Assembly: GCA_019775845.1 (NCBI GenBank)
Contig: JADQAV010000016.1
Span: forward strand, 1 to 64,000
Direction: 5' to 3'
DNA: 64,000 nt
DNA from: Myrmaecium sp. VS I D KN 1
Taxonomy: Eukaryota > Ascomycota > Dothideomycetes > Valsariales > Valsariaceae
Below the pieces are notes generated by a model, which had not been told where the DNA came from, ran no database searches, and saw only the letters and a program-made list of their open reading frames with translations. The stretch's first letter is position 1, and each line of letters begins with the position of its first letter. The position numbers and the translations under genes are program-made. Below, piece by piece: positions 46,877 to 58,696 of the stretch.

Positions 46877-47635
46877 CGTGGGATGGCGGGCACGCGGAGA
46901 GGAGAGGATGGTGGAGTGGAATGTGGCAACGGCGGCGGAGAAGGAGTAGGAGGAGTCTTCGACGGGGAGAGAGGAAGAGAAGGTGTGAGTGAGGTGTGAG
47001 TGCGATATGTATAGGTAGTGGAGGAGGGAAGAGGTGAGTAAGAGTGAAAGTGGTGGTGGTCGGACTTCCGGGGATCTTCGGCGGAGAAATGCGGCGGCGG
47101 GGCGGGGCCACGGGCTGTTTGCTTAGCAGAACTCAGGGTCCGGCTTGGTCATCACCCCCGGGGCTGGACGAAATTGCGAAAAATGGCCAGACGAGTGTGG
47201 AGATCTACCGACCAGACTGCTGCGAGCATCTCCGACGGCCGACTCGGAGGTCCGCGTAGGTGCTGAACGCTCACTCTTTTGTCTCCTTTCTTCGGTCTTC
47301 GGATGAGAGTCCTCAATCTTTTACTACTCGGAGTAATCGTTCACATATTGCATTCTCACGGCAGTATACTGCTTCCACCGGGGTCCGTATCATCATGAAT
47401 GGGGGGGTATCTCTGTTGGACAGGAGGTACAGATGTAGGTATAAAATCAATCAGGAGCCTTCATCCTCCTCATCACCTTTAGCTTTATACCCGTGAAGCA
47501 TCAAAAACCCATGATCAGCAAAGAAGAGAGCCAGAAAACCCAGAAAGAAACAGGAAGCCATCCCACGACCCCCTTTCCCCAGAAGATGAGAAAAGGTTAC
47601 AAGACAAAACAAAATCCAGACCACCATCCCACACC
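46877..47635. other. Intergenic upstream of RIB3
   Basis: 0.76 kb: the RIB3 promoter side and the 3' flank of the deoxyribosyltransferase-like gene. No RFN-like riboswitch or other RNA could be recognised by eye. Confidence 0.5.
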
Positions 47636-48196
47636 CTAAGCCCGCAACCCCAACCTGCCCTCCACCTCCCTCGCCAACTCCGCCAAATCCCCCACCACAC
47701 ACACCCCATACCTTTCACAAACAACCTGCACATTCCCCCTCCGCCAATAGCCCTCAGGACAACACACCACCAGCCGACCACTGCGGGCAAACAAGCCCAA
47801 CTCCAACAGGCTCACGGGGGCCAGTCCCGCGGGGTCGAAGTACATCGCGATCACCGACGCCGCCTCCTGCGCCGCCAGCTCCCACTCGACCTGCTCGCGG
47901 AAGGGCGGGAAGCGGATGTCTTGCGGCCAGTCGCCGCCCCAGTCGGGTCGGCGCGGGTTGAGGATGTGCAGGTCGGGGTGGGGGAGTAGGGCGCTGGTTA
48001 TGATGGCTTGCCAGTTGGTGGCGCGGCCCATGTCGATGCTGCCGGCGAGGAAGACGGAGGGGCGTGTGCTGAGGGTGGAGGGCAGGGGGTGTGGGGCGAT
48101 GGTTATGGTTGCTTGGGACTTGGTGCTGGGTGTGGGGTGGTCGTTGTTGGAGACGGTTTCGCTGCTTGCGGGTTCGTTGGTCGTTGGTGAGGCCAT
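47636..48196 (-). CDS. Nucleoside 2-deoxyribosyltransferase-like protein
   Basis: Single exon, 186 residues from the ATG at 48196. A Ser/Thr/Pro-rich head of about 45 residues precedes a compact domain: RPSVFLAGSIDMGRATNWQ (the family's 'F-L-A-G-S-I' strand), then LNPRRPDWGGDW, FREQVEWELAAQEAASVIAMYF and SLLELGLFARSGRLVVCCPEG. The conserved Asn-Pro-Arg-Arg and the Glu in SLLELG (equivalent to the catalytic Glu region) fit the Nuc_deoxyri_tr2 family. Characterised relatives exchange bases on 2'-deoxyribosides, but eukaryotic members have no proven reaction. Starting further upstream (48355) would place a poly-Thr run, coded by the microsatellite at 48261-48301, at the N-terminus; I regard that part as leader. 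Confidence 0.85.
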   Translation of the reverse strand: MASPTTNEPASSETVSNNDHPTPSTKSQATITIAPHPLPSTLSTRPSVFLAGSIDMGRATNWQAIITSALLPHPDLHILNPRRPDWGGDWPQDIRFPPFREQVEWELAAQEAASVIAMYFDPAGLAPVSLLELGLFARSGRLVVCCPEGYWRRGNVQVVCERYGVCVVGDLAELAREVEGRLGLRA

Positions 48197-48267
48197 GGTG
48201 TGGGTGTTGTTGGCTTGAGTGAGTGGTTGGAGTGGGTGGTTCGTATCAGTTGTAGTAGTAGTCGTCG

Positions 48268-48299
<32 letters not shown>

Positions 48300-50242
48300 G
48301 TTGTTGAAGAGGTTGGCCAGTCGATCAATCGTCGTTTCCTCGAACCTTCCCGCAAGGCTGGCGTAGTATAGTATCCAGAGGGACCGAGTAGGGCCAGTAA
48401 AGTAAGCTGTCGCCGATACGAGATATCAGGAGTAGGTAGGTCGGTCGGTAGGTAGTGTCGTGTTCGCAGTTTCGCAGTAGATGGTAGACCAAGAGAAGAA
48501 TCAGAAAGAAAAATGAACCACAGAAGCAGACATCAACCCTTTATACATCCCCTCCCCTCCACAGCCCCCTTCCTCTCGCCTCCAATAGCCACCGTAGTAG
48601 CGGTCACCCGCCGTGCCAAGTTGATAAACCTGAAAAACCCGCGGGAAGCGGGAAGAGGAACGAAGGAAGAGGAGCGAGCGGCTGCGCCACACCAGCCACC
48701 TCTCACCCCACCTTACTCACCTACCCACCCACTTATGTAACTACTGTATACCTGCTACTACCTAGTAGCTGAGGCAGACTTCCAATCCTAGCCAGCGATC
48801 TCATTCCTGTTCCTATTCCTGTTCCTGACTTCGAACGCCTGACGCCTGGTGCCCGAGGCCCCCTGACCGTTTGTTCGTTCATTTGTTCGCTCGTTCGTTA
48901 GTTTAGTAGGTAGTCAGTGACCTCGCCTCGCCTCGCCTTGCCTGGCACAGGTGTGCTGCGCCACCACCTCCGCTTCCCCCCCACCTCCGACCGAGCCCAG
49001 TTTGTCGCGCGCGAGGCTGATTGATGGGACTGGCCGACTTCCTCTCTCTCTCTCTCTTTTTCTCTCTTGAAGACGGCTCCGCTCGATTGTGAGCCAACCT
49101 CACCCACTCCGTCACGTACAGGAGGAGATAGAGAAAAAATGAGTGAACACTTTGACAATCATTGACATTCCTTCCATTCAACACTACACGTTATGCTACA
49201 CATACCCCTCCCCCTTCCTCTCCTTTCGCACCTGTTGACAACGGTTCAACGGTCCACAAGTAAATACATAATGTTATAGGTAATAGTGGTAGTAGTACTA
49301 CTTCTTCGAAGTCTCGCCTCGCACCTCTCTCTCCGTTCCGCATTCCGTAGTTCTCGAAGTACACGCACACAATACCAGCGAACATGTTTCGTTTCGTTTC
49401 GACATCATCAGCACCAGCCATGAAGCCTTGCTCCCACCCTCTAATTCTTCCCCCCGCCCTCCGCCCTCCGCCCTCCGCCCTTTGTCCCACGCCCCCCTTC
49501 TCTTCACCCTTCATAATCTCATCCTCAGCCTAACCCAACCTCAAGCAAAGCAAAACACGCAAGCTAACAACGCAGCGCAATCCACACAACGCAGGTCCTA
49601 CAGGACCACGCAAAGACCAGCAGTGAACGCACAAAGCAAAGAAAAGAAAATCAAGAAAGGAAGAAGAGAGGAAGCAAGTCTAAACAACACGAAGAGAACT
49701 AAGCACGGAGAAGAAGGAACGATGACGCTCTGAGCAAGGACGGAATCGAGGGGTAGCGGAGGGGGGTGAGCGGGGAGAGAAGCACGAATAGATGAAAAAG
49801 AAAGGCTGCGGCGGCGGGGAAGCTGGGGTATGCACTGTGATGCGTGGCGGATAAGTGTGTGGATGAACAACAGGAGGAAACATGAAGAAAGAAAAGAATG
49901 CCCAGACGAAGCTTTTTTCGCTGAGAGAAACAGATTCGCCATGGGGAAGAGAGTGGTGGAGAGGGGGGAGGAGGAGAAAAAGAAGGAGGAAGTTGATGAT
50001 GATGAAGACGATGACCAAGGGCGAAGTGATCCACAACGAAGCTCTGCCGCCCCTCCATCCATTGCGTGTGTCTGTGTTCTCGTCTTTCTTCCAGTCGTAG
50101 TAATATGCCCCTTCGGAAAAGAGAGAGCCTGACGTGCTCTTAAACGGCTTTCTCTCCCCTTCTCTCTCCCCCTCCCCTTATGAAAAGCGCAATGTTTTTT
50201 GCGTCCCACTGAAGTAACCGATATCATCTCACCCTCCACCCC
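48197..50242. other. 2 kb intergenic region, repeats only
   Basis: Lies between the deoxyribosyltransferase-like gene's leader and the 3' end of PAC1. Holds the (GTC)n microsatellite, CCTCGC and CGCCCTC tandem words (about 48923-48945, 49453-49490) and A/G-rich tracts (49610-50000). No gene seen. Confidence 0.55.
48261..48301 (+). repeat. (GTC)n trinucleotide microsatellite
   Basis: About 13 GTC units, interrupted once by ATC and preceded by a GTA run, in the presumed 5' leader of the gene that starts at 48196 on the minus strand (where it reads GAC/ACG/CGA). Confidence 0.9.
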
Positions 50243-51794
50243 TCACGACGCAAACACCCTCACCGCCAAATCCACACTCCCAGTTGCAATCACACAACGA
50301 ATCTTCTCCTTCGGCGCATACGCATCCTCCTTTTTCGCGAGCGCCGACGACGTCACGCCATTCGTCGCCGTGGCCGTCGCCGCCGCCGTCCCCGCCCCCG
50401 CACCACCCACCCCATTAACCAACTCCTCCTTCGGCACCCCGGGCGCCCACCGCATCGCCGACACAAAATGCCCATGCGCATCCTCAATCGTCTTGACGCA
50501 CTTGCCCTCCTGCGCCAGATCCCAGCAGCGGATCGTCTTGTCGTCCCCGCACGAGAGGAGGTACGCGCCGCCGGGGTGAAAGACGAGCGCGCGCACCCAG
50601 TTGTCGTGGCCGTGCAGCGTCTTGATGAGGGTGCCCCGCCCATCCCACAGCCGGATCGTCTTGTCCCGGCTGCCCGTCGCGACGAACTCGGCTGAGCTGG
50701 ACGGCGGCGGCGGCTTCTTCAGCCCGGCCAGGCGGGCCAGGCGCGGGTAGGCGGTCGGCGGCGCGATGGCGACGCATTCGATGACGTGCTCGTGGCCGAG
50801 GAAGGTGCATTTGGGCTCGCCGGAGGAGGCGTCCCACAGCCGCGCGGTTTGGTCGTTGCCGGCGGAGAGGAGCCAGCGGCCGTCGAAGGAAGGGGTGACG
50901 TCGCGGACCCAGTCGGCGTGGCCGCGGATCGTCTTGACGCAGTAGCCCGTCGTCACGTCCCAGATGCGGAGCGTCTTGTCGCGCGAGGCGGAGACGAGGA
51001 GGTTGCCAGACTGCGGGCTGCCCGCGGCCCCGGACGGGATGAACCGCACGGCGGAGACGGAGTGGTCGTGGCCGGGGAGGGTGCGGATGTTCTTGTATTG
51101 GTCGGACGGATCCCAGAGCTTGATGGTCAGGTCGGACGAGCAGGAGGCGAGCAGCGTCCCTCCGCGCGGGCCGCCGAAGTCCACGTCCAGCACGCCTTTC
51201 ACGTGGCCCTTGACGGTCTGCTCGACCTCGCCCGTTTCCCAGTCCCAGATCTTGATCGTCGTGTCTTCGGAGCCGGAGGCGAGGGAGGTGAAGATGGGGT
51301 GGAACGCCACGCAGGTCACGGGTTGTCGGTGCGATTGGAGGGTGTGTCGGGCCGGTGAGCGTGGCAGCCAGCTGGTAGGATCTTTATTGCGTTGGAGGAG
51401 GGATGTTGGCGTCGTGGAGTCGAGTTCGGCTTGGAGGGAGGAGACGCGGGATTCCAAGTCCATAATCTAGAAGCGCCGACGTTAGAGCAGCGTACGAGAC
51501 GGGGGCGAGGTGCGCGAGGTGCGCGATGTGTACCTTCTTCTGCAGTCGAACGACACTCGTCCACTTCTTCTCCAGCAGCCCCTCATACTTCTTCCGGGTG
51601 GCATCGTCGAAAGCGTCGCCGATGCTCAGCTCCTCTCGCAGCGCTGCTGCGCTCGTCTCCAGGCCGGTTGCCGACAGGTACGCGATGATGGCTTTGTGAC
51701 TGTGGCACCGTTAGCTCTGCGGCTTCCGACCCGTGGGCTGGTTCAGGACAGCGTACAGCTCCTCCGCCTGGCGCGTGGTCAGGAGCTGGCTCAT
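50243..51794 (-). CDS. PAC1: LIS1/PAC1 (NudF) nuclear distribution protein
   Basis: Three exons (51794-51757, 51699-51534, 51466-50243) encode 475 residues. The LisH motif is [21 protein letters not shown], split by intron 1; a coiled coil follows ([35 protein letters not shown]). Seven WD repeats follow, for example [83 protein letters not shown] and [15 protein letters not shown]. An Ala/Thr/Gly insertion of about 20 residues sits in the last blade. LIS1 binds the dynein motor ring and, with NudE, promotes active dynein complexes; in filamentous fungi it is needed for nuclear migration along hyphae. Divergent from the STU2-like gene. Confidence 0.97.
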
Positions 51795-52956
51795 TGCGCC
51801 GGAGTGTCCGCAGACGCGCGTGGTAGGTCGTCTGGGTTATGCAGGTGTGCATGCACAAGGACTTCCTCGTCCTCGTCGGGAGCAGGCCAGTTCACGCACG
51901 GCGACGCTGGGGCGGACGAGGTTGATATTCGGGGAGAGCGTCTGCGTGGTCGGCGGTGCGCGCTGGGCGGAGGGGCGGGCAGCGGGACCCTCTGGCTGGT
52001 GCGGGGAGGGCCAAGGGCCACGGATGATGGAGACGAGTCAGTGAGACGGAGGGTGATGATGTAGCACGGTAGTGTACAGGACGGGCGGAGGGAGTCGTGG
52101 AGGGTGCGAGTCGGATGCAAGTGGTGAGTCCGGGGTAGTAATTCCTGTGTGTGCGGGTGGATGGGTGGATGGGTGTCGGTATGGAGCATGCACGCACATG
52201 TGTGTGGTCGGCTGCGTCCAGGACGGTGGAGAATTCCTGAGGCGTGAAGGGCAGGGAAGGGCAGGGGGGAAGAGGGGCGGTGAGGTCGTGTCTTGACGTT
52301 TGTTGGGAGCCTTGGGTTTCAGGCTGGGAAGGGGGACAGTGACTGCCAGTGGTTGGGAGCCTTGGAAGCCTTGGAGCCCTGGGCATGCATGGCAACCGAC
52401 GTCGTTGCTGTGCCCGTGCTCCGGTTGTTTTAGTGCGATGGGGCCCGCCCGAATTCCTACAGGTCAAGGTCAGGTACCTTCACCTGCCTGACTAAACCGA
52501 ACGCATGGTCGTTGCAAACAACATCAACTTCACTCTTTCACATCCATCCCCTCATACCTGCCGCTGCACCACACACCCTCAACGACCAGACCCGCTGTCC
52601 TCACCCGACCATCGCCTCTCTCTCTTTTTATCTCCCTTTCTCATTCACACCCAAGTCATCGGCGCATTGTCTTATCGCCCGAACGCACCGCACTTTATAC
52701 CCCGCCGTAAGACATTTCACCTACCCAAATTTCGAGCAAACATAACGACATAGTCAAACGGTAAGTGAGGCAAGCGCATTCCCCTGCAGGATCAAAACTC
52801 CCCCGTGCCACTTCTGCGAACCCCAAACGGTCTCTGGCGGCGCATCACCCATTGTCCGCCGCCCATTCCGCGAGCATGGATCACGACCGGTCCGCCAGTT
52901 TCGGGCATCTGCTAAGACAGACCTTAGGTCACCTCAGACGGCACCGCAGCGACACA
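51795..52956. promoter_or_regulatory. Shared upstream region of PAC1 and the STU2-like gene
   Basis: 1.16 kb between head-to-head start codons of two microtubule genes; must hold both promoters and leaders. The STU2 side is open in frame back to 52765, so a longer N-terminus is possible. No single element can be assigned by eye. Confidence 0.5.
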
Positions 52957-55822
52957 ATGGCCGACCAAGAGGAGGACTTCTCCTCCTTACCGCTCCCCGA
53001 CCGCTTCGCACACAAGAACTGGAAGGTTCGAAAGGAGGGCTATGAAGCTGCAGTCAAAGAGTTCGACAAGGCGGCAAGCGAATCCGACCCCATCGTGCGC
53101 CAGTTCATCCAGGATGCGGGGATATGGAAAGGCGTGGTGGCGGATTCGAACGTCGCAGCGCAGCAGGAGGGTCTGGGCGCACTGATCTCCTTTTTGAACA
53201 TCGCCGGAACTCAAGGATGCACACGGTAGGAATACCACCTCCAAGTGAGTGCGTACGCTGACAATGGCGATAGAACACGGAATATCACCATCCCTTCCAT
53301 TGTCGAGAAAGGTCTCGCCGCGACCAGGCCGGCAGCGAAGCAGAAGGCCTTGGAAGCGATTCTACTATACATCGAACTCGACAAAGCCGACCCGGTCATC
53401 GAAGAATTGCTCCCGATGCTGTCGCACAAGCAACCGAAAATCATCGCCGCCACGCTGTCCTGCCTCGCCTCGATATATCACGCCTACGGCGTGAAGGTCG
53501 TTGAGCCGAAGCCCGTCCTTAAAGCTTTGCCCAAGGTTTTCGGCCATGCCGACAAAAACGTGCGTGCCGAGGCGCAGAATCTCACCGTGGAGCTTTACCG
53601 CTGGCTGAAGGAGGCGATGAAGCCGCTCTTCTGGAACGACCTGAAACCCGTGCAACAAACGGACCTCGACAAGCTGTTCGAGAAAGTCAAAGACGAGCCC
53701 GCGCCCAAGCAAGAGAGGCTGCTCCGATCACAACAAGCCGCCCAAGAAGCGGCAGCGGCAGTCGGTGGCGGTGAAGAGGGGGAAGAAGAGGGAGATGAAG
53801 AGGCGGCTGTGGACCTGGAACCGGAATACGAGGCTGTTGATGTTTTGGCGAAGGTTCCTAAAGACTTTCATGAAAGGCTCGGTTCTTCGAAGTGGAAAGA
53901 TCGCAAGGAGGCGCTCGACGATTTGCATGCTGCGATCAACCATCCGAAGATTGCCCCGGGGCCATTTGACGAAATTATGCGAGGTCTGGCGAAGTCTATG
54001 AAGGATGCTAACGTCGCAGTCGTAACGGTCGCGGCCAACTGCATAGAACTATTCGCTGAAGGCCTGCGAAAGGACTTCGCCAAGTACCGTTCCACCGTGA
54101 TGGAACCGATGATGGAGCGGTTGAAGGAGAAGAAGCAAGCTGTCACGGACGCCATTGGCGGTGCCCTGGACGCGACATTCGCAGCATCGAGCTTCGGAGA
54201 GTGTTTGGAGACGATTTTGGAATTTTTGAAGCACAAGAATCCTCAGGTGAAGCTTGAATCGACACGGTTTTTGATTCGCTGTCTGAAGACAACGAGGGAA
54301 GCACCATCACCTCCAGAGGTGAAGTCCATTGCCGATGCTGCGACAAAGCTTTTGACCGAGTCGCAAGAGGTTCAAAGATCTGCTGGTGCGGAGGTACTAG
54401 GCACGTTGTGGAAGATCATGGGCGACCGCATTATGAATGCGCATCTCGATGGCCTCGACGATATCCGAAAGAACAAGATCAAGGAATTTCATGACGCTGC
54501 TGAGGTCAAGGCCAAATATAAGCCAAAGGCCGCTGCTCCACCGAAACCGGCTGCTCCTCCTGCCGGACAGAAGAAGGCGCTCCCCGGAAAGAGGCCCGCA
54601 GTCAAGAAACCCGCCCCTCCTGCGGCCGCACCCCCGGCCGAAGAGCCGGCTACAGCGCCACTAGCACCTCGACCGACGTCTCGGCCGGGAGCATCCAAAC
54701 TCGGAGGACCGAAGTCCGGCCTTGCACCCCCTGGAGGGGTATCCAGACTCCAGAAGAAGCCGGGGATCGGCGGCCCACCGGGGTCACCCCGCCGAACCGT
54801 TGCTTCTCCGCCACCGCCAGAGGAGCCAACGCCCGCGCCGCCGCCGAAGCTGGGGTTGGGACGAGGCCTTGCCAACCGGCCTCTGGGCAAGCCCGCACCG
54901 GCCGTTGCTGAACAACCAGCTCCGGCTCCCGCGCCATCGGGTCTCAGCGCTGCGGACCGTGCTGAGCTTGAGGAGCTTCGTGCAGAAGTGGAGCGACTGC
55001 GCCGTCAAAACGAAGAACTTCGCAGTGAGCGCACCAAGATGACGTCGCAGATCCACGAGCTCCAAAACCAAAACGCCCAGCTGATCGAAGACCACACCCG
55101 CGACGTGCTGTCGATCAAAGCCAAGGAGACGCAACTCGTGCGCGCGCGCTCCGACGCCGAAGCGGCCGAGCAGCAAGTCCACTCCCAGCAGCTGGAGATC
55201 GACCGGCTCAAGCGCGAACTCAGCCGGCAAGTGCGCGCCCAATCCCCCGCCCCGCTCGACCTCAGCCCCCGCCTCGAGAGCAACGGCGTCTTCGGCGACG
55301 GCGGCGACCGCCGCAACTCCTTCAACACCGGCTTCAGCCGCATGCGCTCCTACCCGTCCGGCGGCAGCGGGGGTAGCGCGTCCCCCCCGCCGCCGACAAC
55401 GACGACGACGTACGCCGGTGGCGAAGGTAAGGAGAACCTGGGCTACGACGGCCTGGGTCGCAGCTCCTCCATTCGCGCGTCCAAGCTGAGTCCGTTGCGT
55501 GGCGCAGGGAGTCGAAGCAGCACGCAATCGGGTTCGGGCGCGGGCGGACGCGGCAGTCCCGCCGAGGGCCATGGGTTGGGCGTCGGCGGCGGTCACACTG
55601 GCGGCAGCAGCACGAATGGCGCGGAGAGCTGGAAGCGCGCGGCGGAGGTGACGCAGAATCTTAAGGCGAGGATCGAACTTATGAAGGTATGTTCATGACT
55701 CTTCTCCCCTCCCCTTTTTCTCTTTTGTTCGTTGGAACCCGATGACGCTAAGACAGCCTCCCCCGCCCCGCCGTGTTCAGGCTAAACAAGGTATCGGTCG
55801 GACACCGTCGTCGTCGCATTGA
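52957..55822 (+). CDS. STU2: XMAP215/Dis1-family microtubule polymerase (Stu2/Alp14/AlpA type)
   Basis: Three exons (52957-53225, 53274-55686, 55781-55822) give 907 residues. TOG domain 1 covers about residues 8-235 (KNWKVRKEGYEAAVKEF; RTRNITIPSIVEKGLAATR; RAEAQNLTVELYRWLKEAM). After an acidic linker, TOG domain 2 covers about 279-500 (LGSSKWKDRKEALDDLHAAI; NPQVKLESTRFLIRCLKTT). A basic Ala/Pro/Lys-rich stretch (about 505-640) probably binds the microtubule lattice. A coiled coil at about 648-740 should dimerise the protein, and the last exon adds a short tail after ARIELMK. Two TOG domains plus a coiled coil is the fungal architecture. The protein tracks plus ends and adds tubulin during spindle and cytoplasmic microtubule growth. 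Confidence 0.95.
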
Positions 55823-56973
55823 GAACCTCAAGCGTTCCGGACTCGGCGTGATATTAAGCTCGGCGTCGATGATCCACCGCACTGAATTGCACCTTATCGC
55901 ACTGCGCCGCCCGTTGCGGTAAGCGGTCGAGTTAATTAGGTACTGCACGCTTCCTGCAGCGGTGTGCCTGAAGGTTTCACGGCGCCGTTGGACGCGGAGG
56001 AGGAGAAGAGAAGGGAAACGGGGAAGGACGCAAGCGGGAGAAGAAAGAGCGGGACTTGAGGACTTCCTCCGGTACGGGTCTGAGGAATAACGGAGTGTTA
56101 AGGGCTTAGTGTGGGGAGGGCGGGGGGTAAAGGTGGGAAGGGGGGATGGGGAGGAAATACCGCTGGGGGCCATGGCTGGTGGTGGGTGGCGTCACCGGCG
56201 TATAAATACCTACCTGCTGGGCAAAACGCGATACCTATTACAGTCTCTGTTTCTTTTACATGCCCCTTGTCTTGTTCTTCTTTAGTCTTTTCAGTGTCTT
56301 CTCCTCGTCTTGTCTTTCTGTCTGTGTTCTATCTTTAGTCCTCCGTCCCTAGTTCTCAGTGTGGGGTGTGCAGGGGAAAGGTTCAACGACTTCTGTTCCA
56401 GGGACCGCTTGGAGGATATCCACGCTGCACTGCTCTTCTGGTCGCTCTCTTTCTCTCGGGAAGAAGAAAAAGAGGGAGAAGGATAATGGAAATGACTGTA
56501 AAACGGTATATACATTTATATATCTCTCCCTGTTATCTCTCCCTGTTATCTCTCCCTCTCTCTCAAGTCTCTCTGGTAATCACTCCACTCTCGCACCAAA
56601 ATCTCCCAACTCAGAGAAAAAAGAGAACGAAGGAGATAGAGGAAGCAAGAAAAGGAAAGAAGCTAAAAAGACACGAAACTCCTAGGCCATGCAAGCATAT
56701 GCACGCAGAGAAATACCTGTATACGCGAACGAATTCAAGATAGGAAACAGAGAAGATGAGGAGAAGGTATGAAAAGGAAAAAGACTGCTATGACTACGAC
56801 GGACCGTCCGTCAGTACTCAACAGAGAAAAGGAGAATAAAAAAATGTAAAAAAGAGTAAAGGAGAAAAAAGGAGGGAAAAGGAGGGAAGAGGAGGAAGCG
56901 TGCAGGCCGAATACAGGGGAACAAGAAGGCAACCACCAAAAACCAACCTTCCCTCCCTCCCTCACACCCTCAA
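55823..56973. other. Convergent 3' intergenic region with a 13-base tandem repeat
   Basis: 1.15 kb between STU2 (+) and the calcium uniporter gene (-). Contains three tandem copies of TATCTCTCCCTGT (56521-56559, the last with one change) in the middle. No gene seen. Confidence 0.55.
56521..56559 (+). repeat. Tandem 13-mer, three copies
   Basis: TATCTCTCCCTGT is repeated head to tail at 56521, 56534 and 56547; the third copy ends CT instead of GT. The tract is pyrimidine-rich and non-coding. Confidence 0.9.
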
Positions 56974-58696
56974 TCAATCCAACTCATCCTCCCCCTCCCC
57001 CTCTCCCCTCTTCCCCTCCCCAGAACCACCCTCCTTCCTCTTCCTGCGCTCCTTGCGCAGGGCCTCGGCAACGACCGCATCGCGCTCGTCCTCCAGCTCA
57101 TCCCACTCGACATCGTACTCGTTGGCGACGGCCTTGATCTCGCGGCGGAGGGCGTTGGCCTCCTCGACGAGGGCCTGCCAGGCGCGCGGGTCGAACCCCC
57201 GGGCCTGGTACAGGGTCGACTGCCGCCGGGAGACGGTGACGTGCATCGCGCTCCGGTAGGAGACCTCGCGGTTGTGGTACAGGAACCAGACGTAACCGCC
57301 GATCAGGGTGGAGAGGCCGACGAGGTACTGCGACGAGAGAAAGGGGGTTCCGGGTTAGCGTGCTACGATGATGAAAGGGTGCATTGTTTTCCAGCAGCGG
57401 ACTTACCGTCACCGGCTCCATAACATCCCATCCCAAATCCGTCTCGAACGTGAGGCGATACACAAGGTACCACCAGCCGCACAGGAGGCCGAAGCCACCC
57501 ATGGCCACGCGCTGCGCGCCCTTGTGCGCCAGGCGATCGCACTCCTGCTTGATCGCCGCCATCGCCGCGATCTTCGCCGACGTCTTCCGCAGCCGCATCC
57601 GCAGGTAGAACGTCCGGTCGTGGAAGGAAGGCACCCCGACCCGGATCTCCGTCGGCGGCGCCGCCGCCGCCGCTCGCGGGCTCTCGATCTCGATCGCGAA
57701 CTCCTGCCCCCGCGCCGCGTCCCGGATGAAGTCGCCGATCTCCGTGCTGCTGCTCCACCGGACGAACCGGCGGGGCTTCTCCTCCCCCCCTGTCGATGGC
57801 GCCTCGTGGCCGAGCCCGGAGTAGCTCTCCACCCCACCTTTGCCCGGTCCGCCGCGGAGCTCGGCCGCTTCCGCCGCCGTCGTTCGGTTCAGCTTGCCGG
57901 TTTTCTGGACCTTGCCATCGATGTTGGTTTCGTCGGCGTCGTCGGAGAGCGTGTGTTCCTGATCCTCGTCGTGCTCCTCCTTGTCGGCGTCCCGATCCCG
58001 CACGGCGCCTTTCTTGCCCGGCTCAAGGCAGTCCTGCATGCTGTCCTCCGCGCGAAAGTAGACGTTCGGGACCCTCTCCTTGCCATCCACCTTGGTCATC
58101 GGGAGTTCCGCCTGGATGAGCCGCTCGAGGTAGGAGAGCGGCTGTTGCGGATGCACGAGCAGGGCGAGCGGCTCGACGTTCTTGCGGTCCTGGTTATGAT
58201 CGTGTGTCGTCAAGGGCAGGATGAGCTTGAGCATGCGCGAGGGGGTCGTCAAAAGCTTCCCTAATACCGACTCGAGAGAAAGAAATAAAGATTAGCATCC
58301 ATCTTCAACCCAAAACCCAAACATCAGCATCCACCTACCTTTCGTCATCGCGCTCGCGCTCCGCTGCCGCGCCACCGGCGGCGTATCCGACCCCTCCCGA
58401 TGCCACGGCGCGCGGATCTGCTTCTCCGTATCCTGAGCCACCCGGCGGTCAAAATGCTCCCGCTCCTCATCGGTGATCTGGTGGTTCAGCTTCTCGGCCG
58501 GGATGGACGCCGCCGTCTCGCCGACGCGGTGGCTGGCAGCCGCCCGACGGCAGGCCGTAGAGCTGAGCAAGCGCGCTGTGACCGGAGTGGACCGTGTCGC
58601 GCAGATGGTGTTACATATCGGTGGCCGAAGGGGGATTGGTGGACGTGATGCCGTGCCGGAGCGCGCGAGCAGGCGGACGAGCAGGGGTCGGCTCAT
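56974..58696 (-). CDS. MCU: Mitochondrial calcium uniporter (MCU) homologue
   Basis: Three exons (58696-58339, 58260-57407, 57327-56974) give 521 residues. The Arg-rich N-terminus ([18 protein letters not shown]) suggests a mitochondrial presequence. A long N-terminal domain follows, with an acidic linker near residues 220-250. The pore signature WDVMEPVT lies at about 397-404, at the end of exon 2, and continues [19 protein letters not shown] in exon 3. This is two transmembrane helices flanking the D-x-M-E selectivity filter. A basic C-terminal coiled coil follows, ending in a Glu/Gly/Lys tail. MCU forms the tetrameric inner-membrane Ca2+ channel. Fungal MCUs conduct without the animal partner EMRE. 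Budding yeast lacks MCU; many filamentous fungi keep it. Confidence 0.93.

Noticed and set aside
48261-48301. Possible CRISPR-like or regulatory direct repeat
   Set aside because: It is a plain GTC microsatellite with no spacers; the window is eukaryotic.
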